This document shows positions 6,478 through 13,774 of a DNA stretch of 13,774 nt, piece after piece. Source of the DNA: an uncultured Caulobacteraceae bacterium. Its GTDB lineage: Bacteria; Pseudomonadota; Alphaproteobacteria; Caulobacterales; TH1-2. The stretch is taken from the NCBI GenBank assembly GCA_937967425.1, contig CALBST010000202.1:1-13774 (forward strand). The letters run 5' to 3'. The position numbers and the translations under genes were made by a program. The notes beneath the pieces are model-generated. The model was not told the origin of the DNA, searched no databases, and was given only the letters and a program-made list of their open reading frames with translations. How positions within the stretch are numbered: position 1 is the stretch's first letter; every line of letters begins with the position of its first letter.

Positions 6478-7297
6478 CGCTGCCGTAGGTCGCTGACGCG
6501 CCATCGGCGAGGACTTCGACGCGCTCGATCGCCGCGAGCGGGATGGCGGAAATGTCGACGAAATTGCCCAAGCCTGCAGGCGCGAGTCGCCGGCCGTTGA
6601 GCAGCGTAAGCGTCGCGTCCGATCCAAGCCCGCGTAGGTCCACGGTTGAGCCGAGGGCGATATTGTTTCCGGGCGCGGTGGAGTTGAGCTGGGTGAGTTC
6701 GCCTTGGCTTCCGGGAAATACTTGGGGCAGCGTCTGAAGCAAATCCTGCACGGTAGTGCGACCGCTCTCCTCGATGTCGCCGCGATCGAGAGTGAGCAGG
6801 TTTGCCCCCGCGGGCACAGCGCCACGAATGCGCGTGCCGGTGACGACGATCTCTTCTTCGTCTTCGGTTCCGCTCACCGCCGCACTGGATGTCTGCGCAG
6901 TTTCAGCGCCGCTCGCGGCGCTCGCCTGCTGGGGGCGTGATGATCGCTCCTGAGCCAGCACAAGATTGCCGCCGCTGATGCGGCCGTTGTAGCCGGAGCG
7001 CGCAAGCAAAAGATCGAGCGCTTGTTGGCGTGTGTAGGAACCACGCAATTGCGGAGAGGGGAGTCGCCGCAGATCGTCTGAGAAATAGAGTGCATTGACG
7101 CGCGCTTGCCGCGCGAATTCGCTCAGGGCGCTGCTGAGAGGCTGAGCGGCGATATCGAATTCAATCCGCTCATCGCTGATCTGCTGGATGTCTTGCGCGA
7201 GCGCCGGTTCGGCAGCGGTGGCGCCCATCGCGCCGAGAATGAGAGCGGTTGCCAGCTTTCGCCGGCGGTCATCCCGCTTGGTGGTCTTGCCCTTCAT
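6401..7297 (-). pseudogene. Truncated TonB-dependent receptor (STN + partial plug, barrel missing)
   Basis: The frame encodes 298 residues, of which about 273 are receptor. A signal peptide covers residues 1-35 (ends AAEPALAQ). The STN domain (about 43-115, FDIAAQPLSSALSEFARQA to GGNLVLA) is the kind that signals to FecR-type anti-sigma factors. An acidic linker (EDEEEIVVTGTRIRG) leads to the plug domain (about 160-273) with VQDLLQTLPQV, LRGLGSDATLTLLNGRRL and IERVEVLADGASATYGS. Receptors normally continue with DAVAGVVN and a barrel of several hundred residues. Here the sequence changes at about 6479 into trbF DNA, giving 25 out-of-frame residues to the stop at 6401. The ATG has a strong GGAGGGGG about 5 bp upstream. 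No fecI/fecR pair is nearby. It could be expressed as a soluble STN-plug protein but cannot transport. Confidence 0.88.
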
Positions 7298-7443
7298 GGT
7301 TTCCCCCTCCGCTCTTGAACGAGCGTTGTCGGGAGGAAGACACTTCAGCTCGAAAACTGCGCCACGTCTGCGCGAACAATGTTTGCGGATGGAGGACTAG
7401 CCCGCAGACACGCGCTCTCCGATGATCGCGGAGGAGGAACGCG

Positions 7444-7806
7444 ATGAGAGGCATGGGCGATTTTCAAAGGGCGCAGATGAAGCATCGCGATGCGCGCGTC
7501 AGCGCGATGGCGCAGCATTTGCGCGCGGCGGTCGACCTCTGGGAAGAGATTCAGCTCTATCCATTCAAGAAAGAGGAGCCCGCCGAGCCGCCGCCTCCGC
7601 CACCAGCGCCGCCGCCCGTCGCAGCGTTGCCATCAGAGAAGCTTGCGTACGGAATCAAAGAGGCAGCGATCGCTCTTGGGATCAGTAAGACGACGATCTG
7701 GCGCGCGATGAAAGAGGGAAAGGTGTCGGCAGTGAAGGTGGGCAATCGCACGCTCATAAGGACGGAAGCGTTGCAGGCTTGGCATTCCGCTCGCGTCGCG
7801 GGATGA
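7444..7806 (+). CDS. Excisionase-like helix-turn-helix protein with polyproline linker
   Basis: 120 residues. Residues 1-40 are helical and charged (MKHRDARVSAMAQHLRAAVDLWEEIQ). Residues 41-62 form a Pro-rich linker (EEPAEPPPPPPAPPP). Residues 66-118 are a MerR/excisionase-type winged helix-turn-helix: YGIKEAAIALGISKTTIWRAM, then GKVSAVKVGNRTLIRTEAL and the closing helix QAWHSA. Proteins of this build serve as recombination directionality factors or repressors of mobile elements. A very strong GAGGAGG lies 7 bp before ATG 7444. It is divergent from the receptor fragment (gap 7298-7443, which must hold both promoters) and is followed after 10 bp by a short ORF. It is a second HTH gene, different from that at 4326-3973, and is a candidate partner of the integrase at the other end; this is inference. 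Confidence 0.8.
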   Translation: MRGMGDFQRAQMKHRDARVSAMAQHLRAAVDLWEEIQLYPFKKEEPAEPPPPPPAPPPVAALPSEKLAYGIKEAAIALGISKTTIWRAMKEGKVSAVKVGNRTLIRTEALQAWHSARVAG

Positions 7807-7816
7807 CGGAGGTCTT

Positions 7817-7948
7817 ATGCGCGAGATTCATCGACGCTTGAGAGACCTCTACTTCAAGGAAGGTTGGTCGACTGCAGCGGCGGCAAAGTGCGGCGGGTGC
7901 AGTGCGGCTTGGGTGAAGACGCGTGGCGGGCGTAAGCGTGGTGGAGGA
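7817..7948 (+). pseudogene. 5' part of a small unknown gene cut at the edge of the mobile DNA
   Basis: ATG 7817 has GGAGG 5 bp upstream and lies 10 bp after the HTH stop, so it is placed like the second gene of an operon. The start MREIHRRLRDLYFKEGWST looks like coding sequence. From about 7949 the same DNA is the tail of the opposite-strand ubiT remnant, so the rest of the frame (open to 8098) is probably read-through. I do not recognise the protein; a break near 7930-7949 is the simplest explanation. Confidence 0.35.
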
Positions 7949-8322
7949 CGCTTCTGTGTCGTCGGAAATCTCGAGGTCTCGGGAAAAGACGAGCGCGTCG
8001 CCATCGGCATCGGCGTCAATCATGCGCATGAGCACCGCAAAGGAAGCGGTGATGCGGGCATCGTGCGGAGGATGGGCGCCGGGCTGGAGGACGCGTAATA
8101 CCGGCCGTGCCGGATTAGGCTTCAGATAGAGTAGCACCGGCAAATCGCGCGGCTTGATTATGAAGCGGCTGGTTTGATGGCGGCCCAATCGGTCGAACAA
8201 TTCGGATGCCTTGCTGACACGTCACGGACGATAAGGTTCATGAACGGCTGGAGCGGCAACAACAGCAGCTCAGACCGCGCGCGCCAGTGACCGCGCCAGC
8301 CGCTATGCGCATGATCGCTCAT
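7949..8322 (-). pseudogene. ubiT: ubiT remnant (SCP2-fold accessory factor of anaerobic ubiquinone synthesis), frameshifted and truncated
   Basis: From ATG 8322 the minus strand reads MSDHAHSGWRGHWRARSELL, then LPLQPFMNLIVRDVSARHP. At 8201-8205 CCGAA stands where CCGGAA would keep frame, and the protein continues one frame over as ELFDRLGRHQTSRFIIKP, DLPVLLYLKPNPARPVLRVL, HDARITASFAVLMRMI and DADGDALVFSRDLEISDDTEA. The last block is the UbiT/SCP2 signature. UbiT normally goes on to V-x-A-L-R-N-A and about 20-40 more residues; here nothing in any frame matches after DTEA (7949). So it has one single-base deletion plus loss of the 3' end. UbiT works with UbiU/UbiV in O2-independent ubiquinone synthesis; neither partner is in the window. 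The shift could be a sequencing error, but the missing end could not. Confidence 0.75.
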
Positions 8323-8351
8323 TCCCGTCCGCTAACACCTGCCGGCGACTA

Positions 8352-8396
8352 CGTATTTTCCGGATCTCAAGTGACGAGAGGGCGCAGCGTATTTTC
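8352..8396. repeat. Direct repeat CGTATTTTC, two copies 36 bp apart
   Basis: Exact copies at 8352-8360 and 8388-8396 lie in the leader of the minus-strand ubiT remnant, 30 bp and more upstream of its ATG. They are the most AT-rich words in this GC-rich region and could be a regulator site; there is no further support. Confidence 0.3.
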
Positions 8397-8403
8397 TTTG
8401 GAG

Positions 8404-8417
8404 TTGATAATCGTCAT
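8404..8417. promoter_or_regulatory. FNR/FixK-like box 1
   Basis: TTGAT-AATC-GTCAT, with a perfect left half and 3 of 5 in the right half against TTGAT-N4-ATCAA. It sits 82 bp upstream of the ubiT ATG (8322) and shares TTGATAAnCnTCATTC with box 2. FNR-family proteins act on such sites at low oxygen, which suits ubiT; which gene it controls is inferred. Confidence 0.4.
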
Positions 8418-8510
8418 TCACGATCCTCCATTTTATTTCTAGGGCATGTCCCGGGCGTTCAGGCGCAAGGTCGGCCACCTGCGTTTGCCGCCTCCCGTAA
8501 AGTCAGACTC

Positions 8511-8533
8511 GCGGCCGCCCTCGCGGCGGCCGC
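8511..8533. repeat. Strong GC hairpin in the leader of the tyrosine phenol-lyase gene
   Basis: GCGGCCGCC 8511-8519 pairs perfectly with GGCGGCCGC 8525-8533 over CTCGC. A 9-bp all-GC stem would be very stable in RNA. No T-run follows, so it is not a standard intrinsic terminator. It lies upstream of box 2 and so may not be in the lyase mRNA if transcription starts after that box. Confidence 0.45.
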
Positions 8534-8613
8534 ATCCTTCAAGCCGCCGGCGCCTGAAAAAACACCGATCCCGCGCTGCCGGATGGGCATGGCGAGGCTT
8601 GAGCGTCACGGGC

Positions 8614-8627
8614 TTGATAACCATCAT
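8614..8627. promoter_or_regulatory. FNR/FixK-like box 2 before the tyrosine phenol-lyase gene
   Basis: TTGAT-AACC-ATCAT matches 9 of 10 defined positions of TTGAT-N4-ATCAA. Its centre is 83 bp before ATG 8704. A class II FNR promoter would start near 8662, leaving a leader of about 40 bases; the matching -10 position (8650-8655, TAGGCC) is weak. This is the best of the three boxes. Confidence 0.55.
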
Positions 8628-8652
8628 TCGACGCCAGGGCGCCCGCAGCTAG

Positions 8653-10095
<1,443 letters not shown>

Positions 10096-10150
10096 CGGTT
10101 GGCCCCGCGGCGCCTACCGTGCGATGTTGAGGGCGAACGGGACAGAGGCC

Positions 10151-10531
10151 ATGACGAGCAACGAAGAGATCATCCGCAATTTTGTGGCTGCCTGGTCGCG
10201 TCTCAATGCCGGCGAGCTTGCATCTTACTTCGCCGAAGATGGCGTCTATCACAATATGCCGTTCGCACCTGTGTCGGGACGCGCCAACATCGAATCCTTC
10301 ATCGCCAACTTCATCAAGCCGTGGACAGCCACGGATTGGGAAATTCTCAATCTGGTATGCGCAGGTGATATCGTCTTCGCCGAACGCATTGATCGCACCA
10401 AGATGGGCGCCAAGAACGTCGACCTGCCATGCTGTGGCGTGTTCGAGATGCGCTCAGGACAAATTCAGGTCTGGCGCGACTATTTCGATATGAGCACTTA
10501 CGCGCGCGCCTCTGCGGGCGTATCCGGCTGA
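10151..10531 (+). CDS. Limonene-1,2-epoxide hydrolase-like protein (SnoaL/NTF2 fold)
   Basis: 126 residues from ATG 10151. The five active-site residues of limonene-1,2-epoxide hydrolase are all present in the right order: Tyr33 and Asn35 (VYHNMP), Arg79 and Asp81 (AERIDR), and Asp110 (WRDYFD). They correspond to Tyr53, Asn55, Arg99, Asp101 and Asp132 of the Rhodococcus enzyme. PVSGR (41-44) also fits. Such enzymes add water to an epoxide; the true substrate cannot be read from sequence, and many relatives have unknown roles. The frame is open upstream to 9992 inside the lyase gene, but the family starts near MTSNEEIIRNF. The ribosome site AGAGG is only 2 bp from the ATG, so coupling to the lyase or a start at ATG 10124 is possible. 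It ends 21 bp from the convergent MaoC-type gene. Confidence 0.85.
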   Translation: MTSNEEIIRNFVAAWSRLNAGELASYFAEDGVYHNMPFAPVSGRANIESFIANFIKPWTATDWEILNLVCAGDIVFAERIDRTKMGAKNVDLPCCGVFEMRSGQIQVWRDYFDMSTYARASAGVSG

Positions 10532-10552
10532 TGTTTCAGCAAGCGCTCCGCC

Positions 10553-11446
10553 TCAATGCGGCGCCTCTTCTTGACCACAACGTTGGCCGCCAACAATCGC
10601 CGGACGGCAGTCTGCATCGACGTGCAACGAGAAAACGACTCCCGTCGCGCCACGCTCAGCGCAAAGGCGGAGCGCCGCGCCATAAGGGATGGGTCCTCGC
10701 AGCCAGAGGTCCAGTTTCTGCGGCCAGTCCTCTGCGGGCGCCAGGCGCGTAAGGCATTGGGCAACGATGAGCTGGGGGTGGTGGAAGGCGCTTCGATAGC
10801 CGAAGCGGCGCACGTAGCAGTCAAAGAGGTGAATGCCGTTATAGTCGCCCGTAAGTTGCGCCATCGTCCATCCGACATCAGGACGAGATCGCCATTCCGC
10901 TACCACTGCGCGGGCCGCCGGCGCCGACGGCGGCTTCGGGGCGGGCTGGTGCGTTACCGAGATCCCATGACGGCCGCGATAGTGAAATGTGTTGAGTGCT
11001 TCCCAGACGAGGACGCCATCGGCGCGCGCCGTTGTCACAAGGTCAATCTCAACGGCGTTTTCGTAGACGCGTTGCGCCGCGGCTTCGGTCCGAAAAACAT
11101 AGACCGCATCGACTGGAAGCTCAGCGTGTTGGACAATGCGATTGCGTGCCTGTAGCGCCTTCCAGATCGGCAGAGGAAACCGTGGGTGTGTGAGCACTAC
11201 CATGTTCAGTCGAAAGCCGACGATCTGCGGATAGAGTAGTGGTAGAGATCTGGCTGGATCCGATCCGCTCAGCGCAAGGTATGTCGTAAGCGAGCGCCGA
11301 TCGATGCGGTGCTCACGCCACGTTGCAGCGATTGGCGGGAGTTCGCCCGTCGGTCTCGGCGAAGACATAAGCGCGCTGAGCATGAATTGAAGCGCGCGCG
11401 GTGCGCGCTTGAACTCGATTTCGTCTGCGCGGTCGATTGAAGACAT
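10553..11446 (-). CDS. MaoC-like acyl dehydratase family protein (double hotdog)
   Basis: 297 residues from ATG 11446. A first hotdog-like half (about 30-160) includes LYPQIVGFRLNMVVLTHPRF and EIDLVTTARADGVLVWEALNTF. The second half (about 190-260) carries the hydratase-2 motif LTGDYNGIH (198-206), with the Asp201 and His206 expected to be catalytic, followed by RRFGYRSAFHHPQL. MaoC-type enzymes hydrate 2-enoyl-CoA thioesters reversibly. The usual N-P-I-H is N-G-I-H here and the HGM motif is HHP, as in a distinct subfamily of unknown substrate. The frame extends upstream to GTG 11602, but those 52 Arg/Ser-rich residues do not resemble the family. No clear ribosome site precedes ATG 11446. It is convergent with the epoxide-hydrolase-like gene and divergent from the transporter. 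Confidence 0.8.
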   Translation of the reverse strand: MSSIDRADEIEFKRAPRALQFMLSALMSSPRPTGELPPIAATWREHRIDRRSLTTYLALSGSDPARSLPLLYPQIVGFRLNMVVLTHPRFPLPIWKALQARNRIVQHAELPVDAVYVFRTEAAAQRVYENAVEIDLVTTARADGVLVWEALNTFHYRGRHGISVTHQPAPKPPSAPAARAVVAEWRSRPDVGWTMAQLTGDYNGIHLFDCYVRRFGYRSAFHHPQLIVAQCLTRLAPAEDWPQKLDLWLRGPIPYGAALRLCAERGATGVVFSLHVDADCRPAIVGGQRCGQEEAPH

Positions 11447-11604
11447 GATAGTCAGCTGTGCCACAATAAGGGCGCTGCGGCGCGCGTTTGACGCGGCGGA
11501 CGAGACAAAGCGCCGCTTCTCGCTGCGGCGCCGATCAACGATGGGAATCTTCGGCTCTCCTAGAGCTCGGGGTGGGTCTCGATTGCTTGTTGTCAAGCGC
11601 ACGC

Positions 11605-11618
11605 TTGATATTGCTCAT
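11605..11618. promoter_or_regulatory. FNR/FixK-like box 3 between the MaoC-type gene and the TDT transporter
   Basis: TTGAT-ATTG-CTCAT has a perfect left half and 3 of 5 in the right half. It shares TTGATAnnnnTCATT with boxes 1 and 2. A further TTGATAAG half begins at 11618. It is in the divergent stretch 11447-11691, which has no other feature I can support. A class II start would fall near 11653, 39 bp before the small ORF at 11692, which suits rightward transcription. Confidence 0.35.
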
Positions 11619-11691
11619 TGATAAGCGCCCGGCTTTGGGCTCTGCTTGCGCGTGCGAACTCCTAAAGCGCCGGGGCTCCTTGGAGAAGGCG

Positions 11692-11790
11692 ATGCTTGCG
11701 GTTCGGTGGTTGCGGATCGTCTTAGCGGCCATCGACGCCTGCATGGCGCTTCGATCTGCGCCGTTTGCGCTCGCGCGTGAGAGGCTGTGA
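11692..11790 (+). CDS. Small 32-codon ORF coupled to the TDT transporter gene
   Basis: ATG 11692 has an excellent GGAGAAGG (GGAG 6 bp upstream). The peptide MLAVRWLRIVLAAIDACMAL continues RSAPFALARERL. It is short and mildly hydrophobic, with basic residues at both ends. Its TGA (11788-11790) overlaps a GTG start (11787) of the transporter as GTGA, the same overlap style as in the trb operon. It could be a translated leader that feeds ribosomes to the transporter or a small membrane peptide. It is not recognised, and the length alone makes chance possible. Confidence 0.4.
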   Translation: MLAVRWLRIVLAAIDACMALRSAPFALARERL

Positions 11791-12869
11791 ACCGCGGCGA
11801 TCCGCCTACGAAGTCAGCAGGTCGCCAGATGCTGTGCAGCAGAATTCGGGCAGGCTTGGTCACACTCTATCCGGGTTACTTTGCCCTCGTCATGGCGACG
11901 GGCATAATCTCCAACGCACTATTCCTTGAGGATCAACGTTCGCTCTCAGCGATCTTGTTTGCCCTCAACATTGTCGCTTATCCATTGCTCTGGTTGCTGA
12001 CGGTCTTGCGCCTGTTGGCGGCGCGAGAGGCCTTCTGGGCGGACATCACGAGCCCCAAGCTCGTCTTTGCCTTCTTTACCACTGTTGCCGCCACTGACGT
12101 ATTGGGCGTGGGCATGAACCTCCGCGGCTGGAGCGATGCAGCGACGGCGATGTGGGTGTTTGCGCTCATTCTCTGGACAGGGCTCATCTATTTTTCGTTC
12201 GGTGTCCTCACCTTTCTCAATACGGCGCACGGGGCCAACGTCGTCCACGGCGGCTGGCTCATCGCAATCGTCGGAACCGAGTCGCTGGTCATTCTGGGCG
12301 CGGCCATCGCGCCAAATCTCGGCGCTCACCAACAGAGCGTGCTTGTGCTCATTCACATGTTCTGGGGCATCGGTCTTGCTCTCTACGGCATATTCGTCAC
12401 CTTGTTCGCCTACCGCATCTTCTTCTTTGACATCGAGCCGGACGATGTAAGCCCGCTCATTTGGGTCGTGATGGGCGCGGCGGCGATCAGCACCAATGCT
12501 GGATCGGTGCTCATCTTGACCGACACCGGAATAGCTTTCCTTGAATCCATGCGCCCGTTCATAGACGGGGTGACGCTCATCATGTGGGCGTGGGCGACGT
12601 GGTGGATTCCATTGCTCGTGCTGTTCGGTTTCTGGAAGCATGGGGTGCGCCGCGCCCCCATCATCTATACGCCAATGCTCTGGAGTCTTGTGTTTCCGCT
12701 CGGCATGTACGCCTTGGCGAGCCTGCGTCTTTCCTTGGCGGCTGACTTCACGCCGCTGCGACTCATTTCCGGAGCGATGGTATGGGTGGCGCTAGGCGCG
12801 TGGTCGCTCACCGCCGCAGGGTTGATAATCTCCATGTGGCGCGGTGCGCGCGGCATTGGAGGAACTTAA
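11787..12869 (+). CDS. TDT-family transporter (TehA / C4-dicarboxylate carrier type)
   Basis: 360 residues. Multi-pass inner-membrane protein with about ten hydrophobic helices. The family's first-helix motif is clear (LYPGYFALVMATGIIS, about 27-42). Later segments include WVFALILWTGLIYFSFG, HGGWLIAIVGTESLVILGA and IMWAWATWWIPLLVLFGFW. TDT members include TehA (anion channel fold, tellurite phenotype), Mae1 malate transporters and SSU1 sulfite pumps, so the cargo is probably a small anion, but which one is not visible. The GTG 11787 start overlaps the stop of a small ORF; ATG 11829 (AGG 7 bp upstream) gives the more usual family N-terminus and is equally possible. Its TAA overlaps the convergent stop of the next gene in the palindrome CTTAAG. 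Confidence 0.85.
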   Translation: MNRGDPPTKSAGRQMLCSRIRAGLVTLYPGYFALVMATGIISNALFLEDQRSLSAILFALNIVAYPLLWLLTVLRLLAAREAFWADITSPKLVFAFFTTVAATDVLGVGMNLRGWSDAATAMWVFALILWTGLIYFSFGVLTFLNTAHGANVVHGGWLIAIVGTESLVILGAAIAPNLGAHQQSVLVLIHMFWGIGLALYGIFVTLFAYRIFFFDIEPDDVSPLIWVVMGAAAISTNAGSVLILTDTGIAFLESMRPFIDGVTLIMWAWATWWIPLLVLFGFWKHGVRRAPIIYTPMLWSLVFPLGMYALASLRLSLAADFTPLRLISGAMVWVALGAWSLTAAGLIISMWRGARGIGGT

Positions 12870-13210
12870 GGTCCAAGCAGACGCGCGACCAGATCGAGTT
12901 GCAGAAAGCCGAGCACCATGAGGGCGTTGCCGGCCCATACGACGGTCGAAAGGCGAGCAAAGAGACGCCATTGCGGTCTGGCATGCTCGGCGCAACGCCA
13001 GACGGCAATGAGAATCCACGCCGTGTAGAGGGCGAGTGCTACAAGCAGCGTCTGCTCCATCCAGAGCTTTTGTTCGTGAAGCGCTTCAAGCAACAGCACG
13101 GCGAGGGCGACGCTGGTGAGAACGCCGTAGCCCCAATAGACCTTCCAGAGCGTCATTTGCCCGCGCCAGGCGCGCAGCTCCGGCGCGAAAACGAGTGAAA
13201 GCCAGCGCAC
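12866..13210 (-). CDS. Three-helix inner-membrane protein, unknown function
   Basis: 114 residues from GTG 13210 (GAGG 9 bp upstream). A short amphipathic N-terminus (FAPELRAWRGQ) is followed by hydrophobic helices at about 23-44 (VYWGYGVLTSVALAVLLLEA), 52-71 (EQTLLVALALYTAWILIAVW) and 88-108. The segment YTAWILIAVWRCAEHA is the most family-like: small alphaproteobacterial membrane proteins with a YTxWxxxxVWRCA block exist, to my knowledge without assigned function. ATG 13156 would remove the conserved-looking N-terminus. It lies downstream of the AhpD-like gene on the same strand with a 111-bp gap, so it may have its own promoter. Confidence 0.7.
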   Translation of the reverse strand: MRWLSLVFAPELRAWRGQMTLWKVYWGYGVLTSVALAVLLLEALHEQKLWMEQTLLVALALYTAWILIAVWRCAEHARPQWRLFARLSTVVWAGNALMVLGFLQLDLVARLLGP

Positions 13211-13321
13211 GAGCCAAACCTCGGTATCTCGAAGCGCCAGTGTGACGCAGCGAGACCGGCGGGCAAGATGGGGCGCGCTCGGAATTTCGGCTACGGACCG
13301 ATTGCGCTCGCCGTGGCCCGA

Positions 13322-13669
13322 TTATGCCTTGGCCTCGAATTGGTCGAATGCGCGCAGCGCGTCGGCCGCATAGTTCATGGCTGGTCCACCGCCCATCTGA
13401 ATGGCGACGCCCAGAGCCTCAGCCACATCCTGGCGGGTCGCGCCCGTGCGGCGGGCGCCGCGCGCGTGATAGGCGATGCAGCCTTCGCAGCGCGTGGCCA
13501 CCGCGATCGCGAGTGCGAGCAGTTCCTTGGTCTTCTTATCCAGAGAGCCGGCCGTCTGCGCCGCTTTGGATAGTCCGCCAAAGGCCGCCACTGTCTCGGG
13601 AATGAGTTTGCGCAACTCAATCGCGTAAGCATCGATCTCGGCGATGCGCTCAGCGTAGTCCGTCGTCAT
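13322..13669 (-). CDS. AhpD-like carboxymuconolactone decarboxylase family protein
   Basis: 115 residues from ATG 13669, normal for the family. The AhpD signature is intact: Glu49 (KELLALA), then Cys61-E-G-Cys64 and His68 (RCEGCIAYH), followed by GATRQDVAEALGVAIQMGGGPA. In AhpD the cysteine pair and nearby Glu/His form a thiol relay that removes peroxides; many short CMD proteins are of unknown substrate but likely thiol-redox active. GGAAG lies about 10 bp before the ATG. The frame continues 29 residues further to 13756, but this extension crosses an inverted repeat (13702-13727) and does not resemble the family. It may be co-transcribed with the membrane protein at 13210-12866. Confidence 0.88.
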   Translation of the reverse strand: MTTDYAERIAEIDAYAIELRKLIPETVAAFGGLSKAAQTAGSLDKKTKELLALAIAVATRCEGCIAYHARGARRTGATRQDVAEALGVAIQMGGGPAMNYAADALRAFDQFEAKA

Positions 13670-13701
13670 TGATTGATACTCTTCCGGCCAAACATGAAGC
13701 A

Positions 13702-13727
13702 GCCGCTCCGCTTTGACACGGAGCGGC
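13702..13727. terminator. Perfect GC hairpin upstream of the AhpD-like gene
   Basis: GCCGCTCCG 13702-13710 pairs with CGGAGCGGC 13719-13727 over 8 bases. It lies 33 bp before ATG 13669 on the minus strand. It may terminate a gene beyond the right edge, or act as an operator or leader structure. No T-run follows on either strand, so the type is tentative. Confidence 0.35.
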
Positions 13728-13774
13728 GTGCCCGACCAAGCGTTCCGCGCCTCCACGGTGCGGGCGGCTGGCCT

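Noticed and set aside
6482..6825. 178-codon minus-strand frame ending at 6289 as a complete gene
   Set aside because: Only its last 62 codons match TrbF. The part above 6478 is an off-frame reading of the receptor plug domain.
7950..8098. Plus-strand frame continuing from ATG 7817 as an intact 93-residue gene
   Set aside because: Past about 7949 the DNA is the opposite-strand ubiT remnant and the translated sequence (GIGVNHAHEHRKGSG) looks like a shadow. Only the 5' part is kept as a partial gene.
11447..11602. N-terminal extension of the MaoC-like protein to GTG 11602
   Set aside because: The 52 extra residues are Arg/Ser-rich, do not resemble the family and run close to an FNR-like box. 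ATG 11446 gives the expected start.
11946..12641. Minus-strand open frame of 231 codons
   Set aside because: It is antisense to the TDT transporter. Its highly charged His/Arg/Glu composition is the usual shadow of a hydrophobic membrane protein.

Overview
The window is GC-rich DNA that looks alphaproteobacterial. The TrbI/TrbG-type conjugation genes, an STN-type TonB-dependent receptor, a UbiT relative and the general protein style suggest a Caulobacterales/Hyphomonadales-like organism, but this is inference and no taxonomic marker gene is present. It divides into a mobile-element-like left part (1 to about 7945) and a right part that looks like chromosomal metabolic DNA (about 7945 to 13774).

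Left part. A tyrosine recombinase lies at the far left (186-1442) behind three CCCTA repeats spaced 10 bp apart. Next come small cargo-type genes: a secreted SNase-like nuclease (1658-2065), a minus-strand pair of an HNH endonuclease and a small membrane protein (2632-2067), a two-CXXC zinc-ribbon-like protein (2830-3135) and an unrecognised membrane/coiled-coil protein (3960-3244). A leftward conjugation operon follows, reading 'trbF-trbG-trbI-HTH, in which every junction is a 4-bp ATGA or GTGA overlap. The operon is decapitated. Only about the last 62 codons of trbF remain, joined at about 6478 to the N-terminal third of a TonB-dependent receptor (start 7297) whose barrel is missing. trbB-C-D-E-J-L are absent, so this is the remnant of a Tn4371-like integrative conjugative element that could not transfer itself with these genes alone. 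An excisionase-like HTH gene (7444-7806) and a short ORF close the segment.

Right part. A broken minus-strand ubiT (8322 to about 7949), an accessory gene of O2-independent ubiquinone synthesis, has a one-base frameshift and has lost its 3' end at the edge of the mobile-looking DNA. It is divergent from a tyrosine phenol-lyase gene (8704-10095), identified by Thr126 and Arg383, the residues that separate this enzyme from tryptophanase. A limonene-epoxide-hydrolase-fold protein with all five family active-site residues follows. Next are a convergent MaoC-type double-hotdog protein, a TDT-family transporter preceded by a 32-codon ORF, a three-helix membrane protein and an AhpD-like CXXC protein.

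Three copies of TTGATAnnnnTCATT, close to the FNR/FixK box TTGAT-N4-ATCAA, lie between ubiT and the lyase (two) and between the MaoC gene and the transporter (one). With ubiT this suggests that the right part is an oxygen-responsive gene set. No rRNA, tRNA, CRISPR array or intact insertion sequence was seen.
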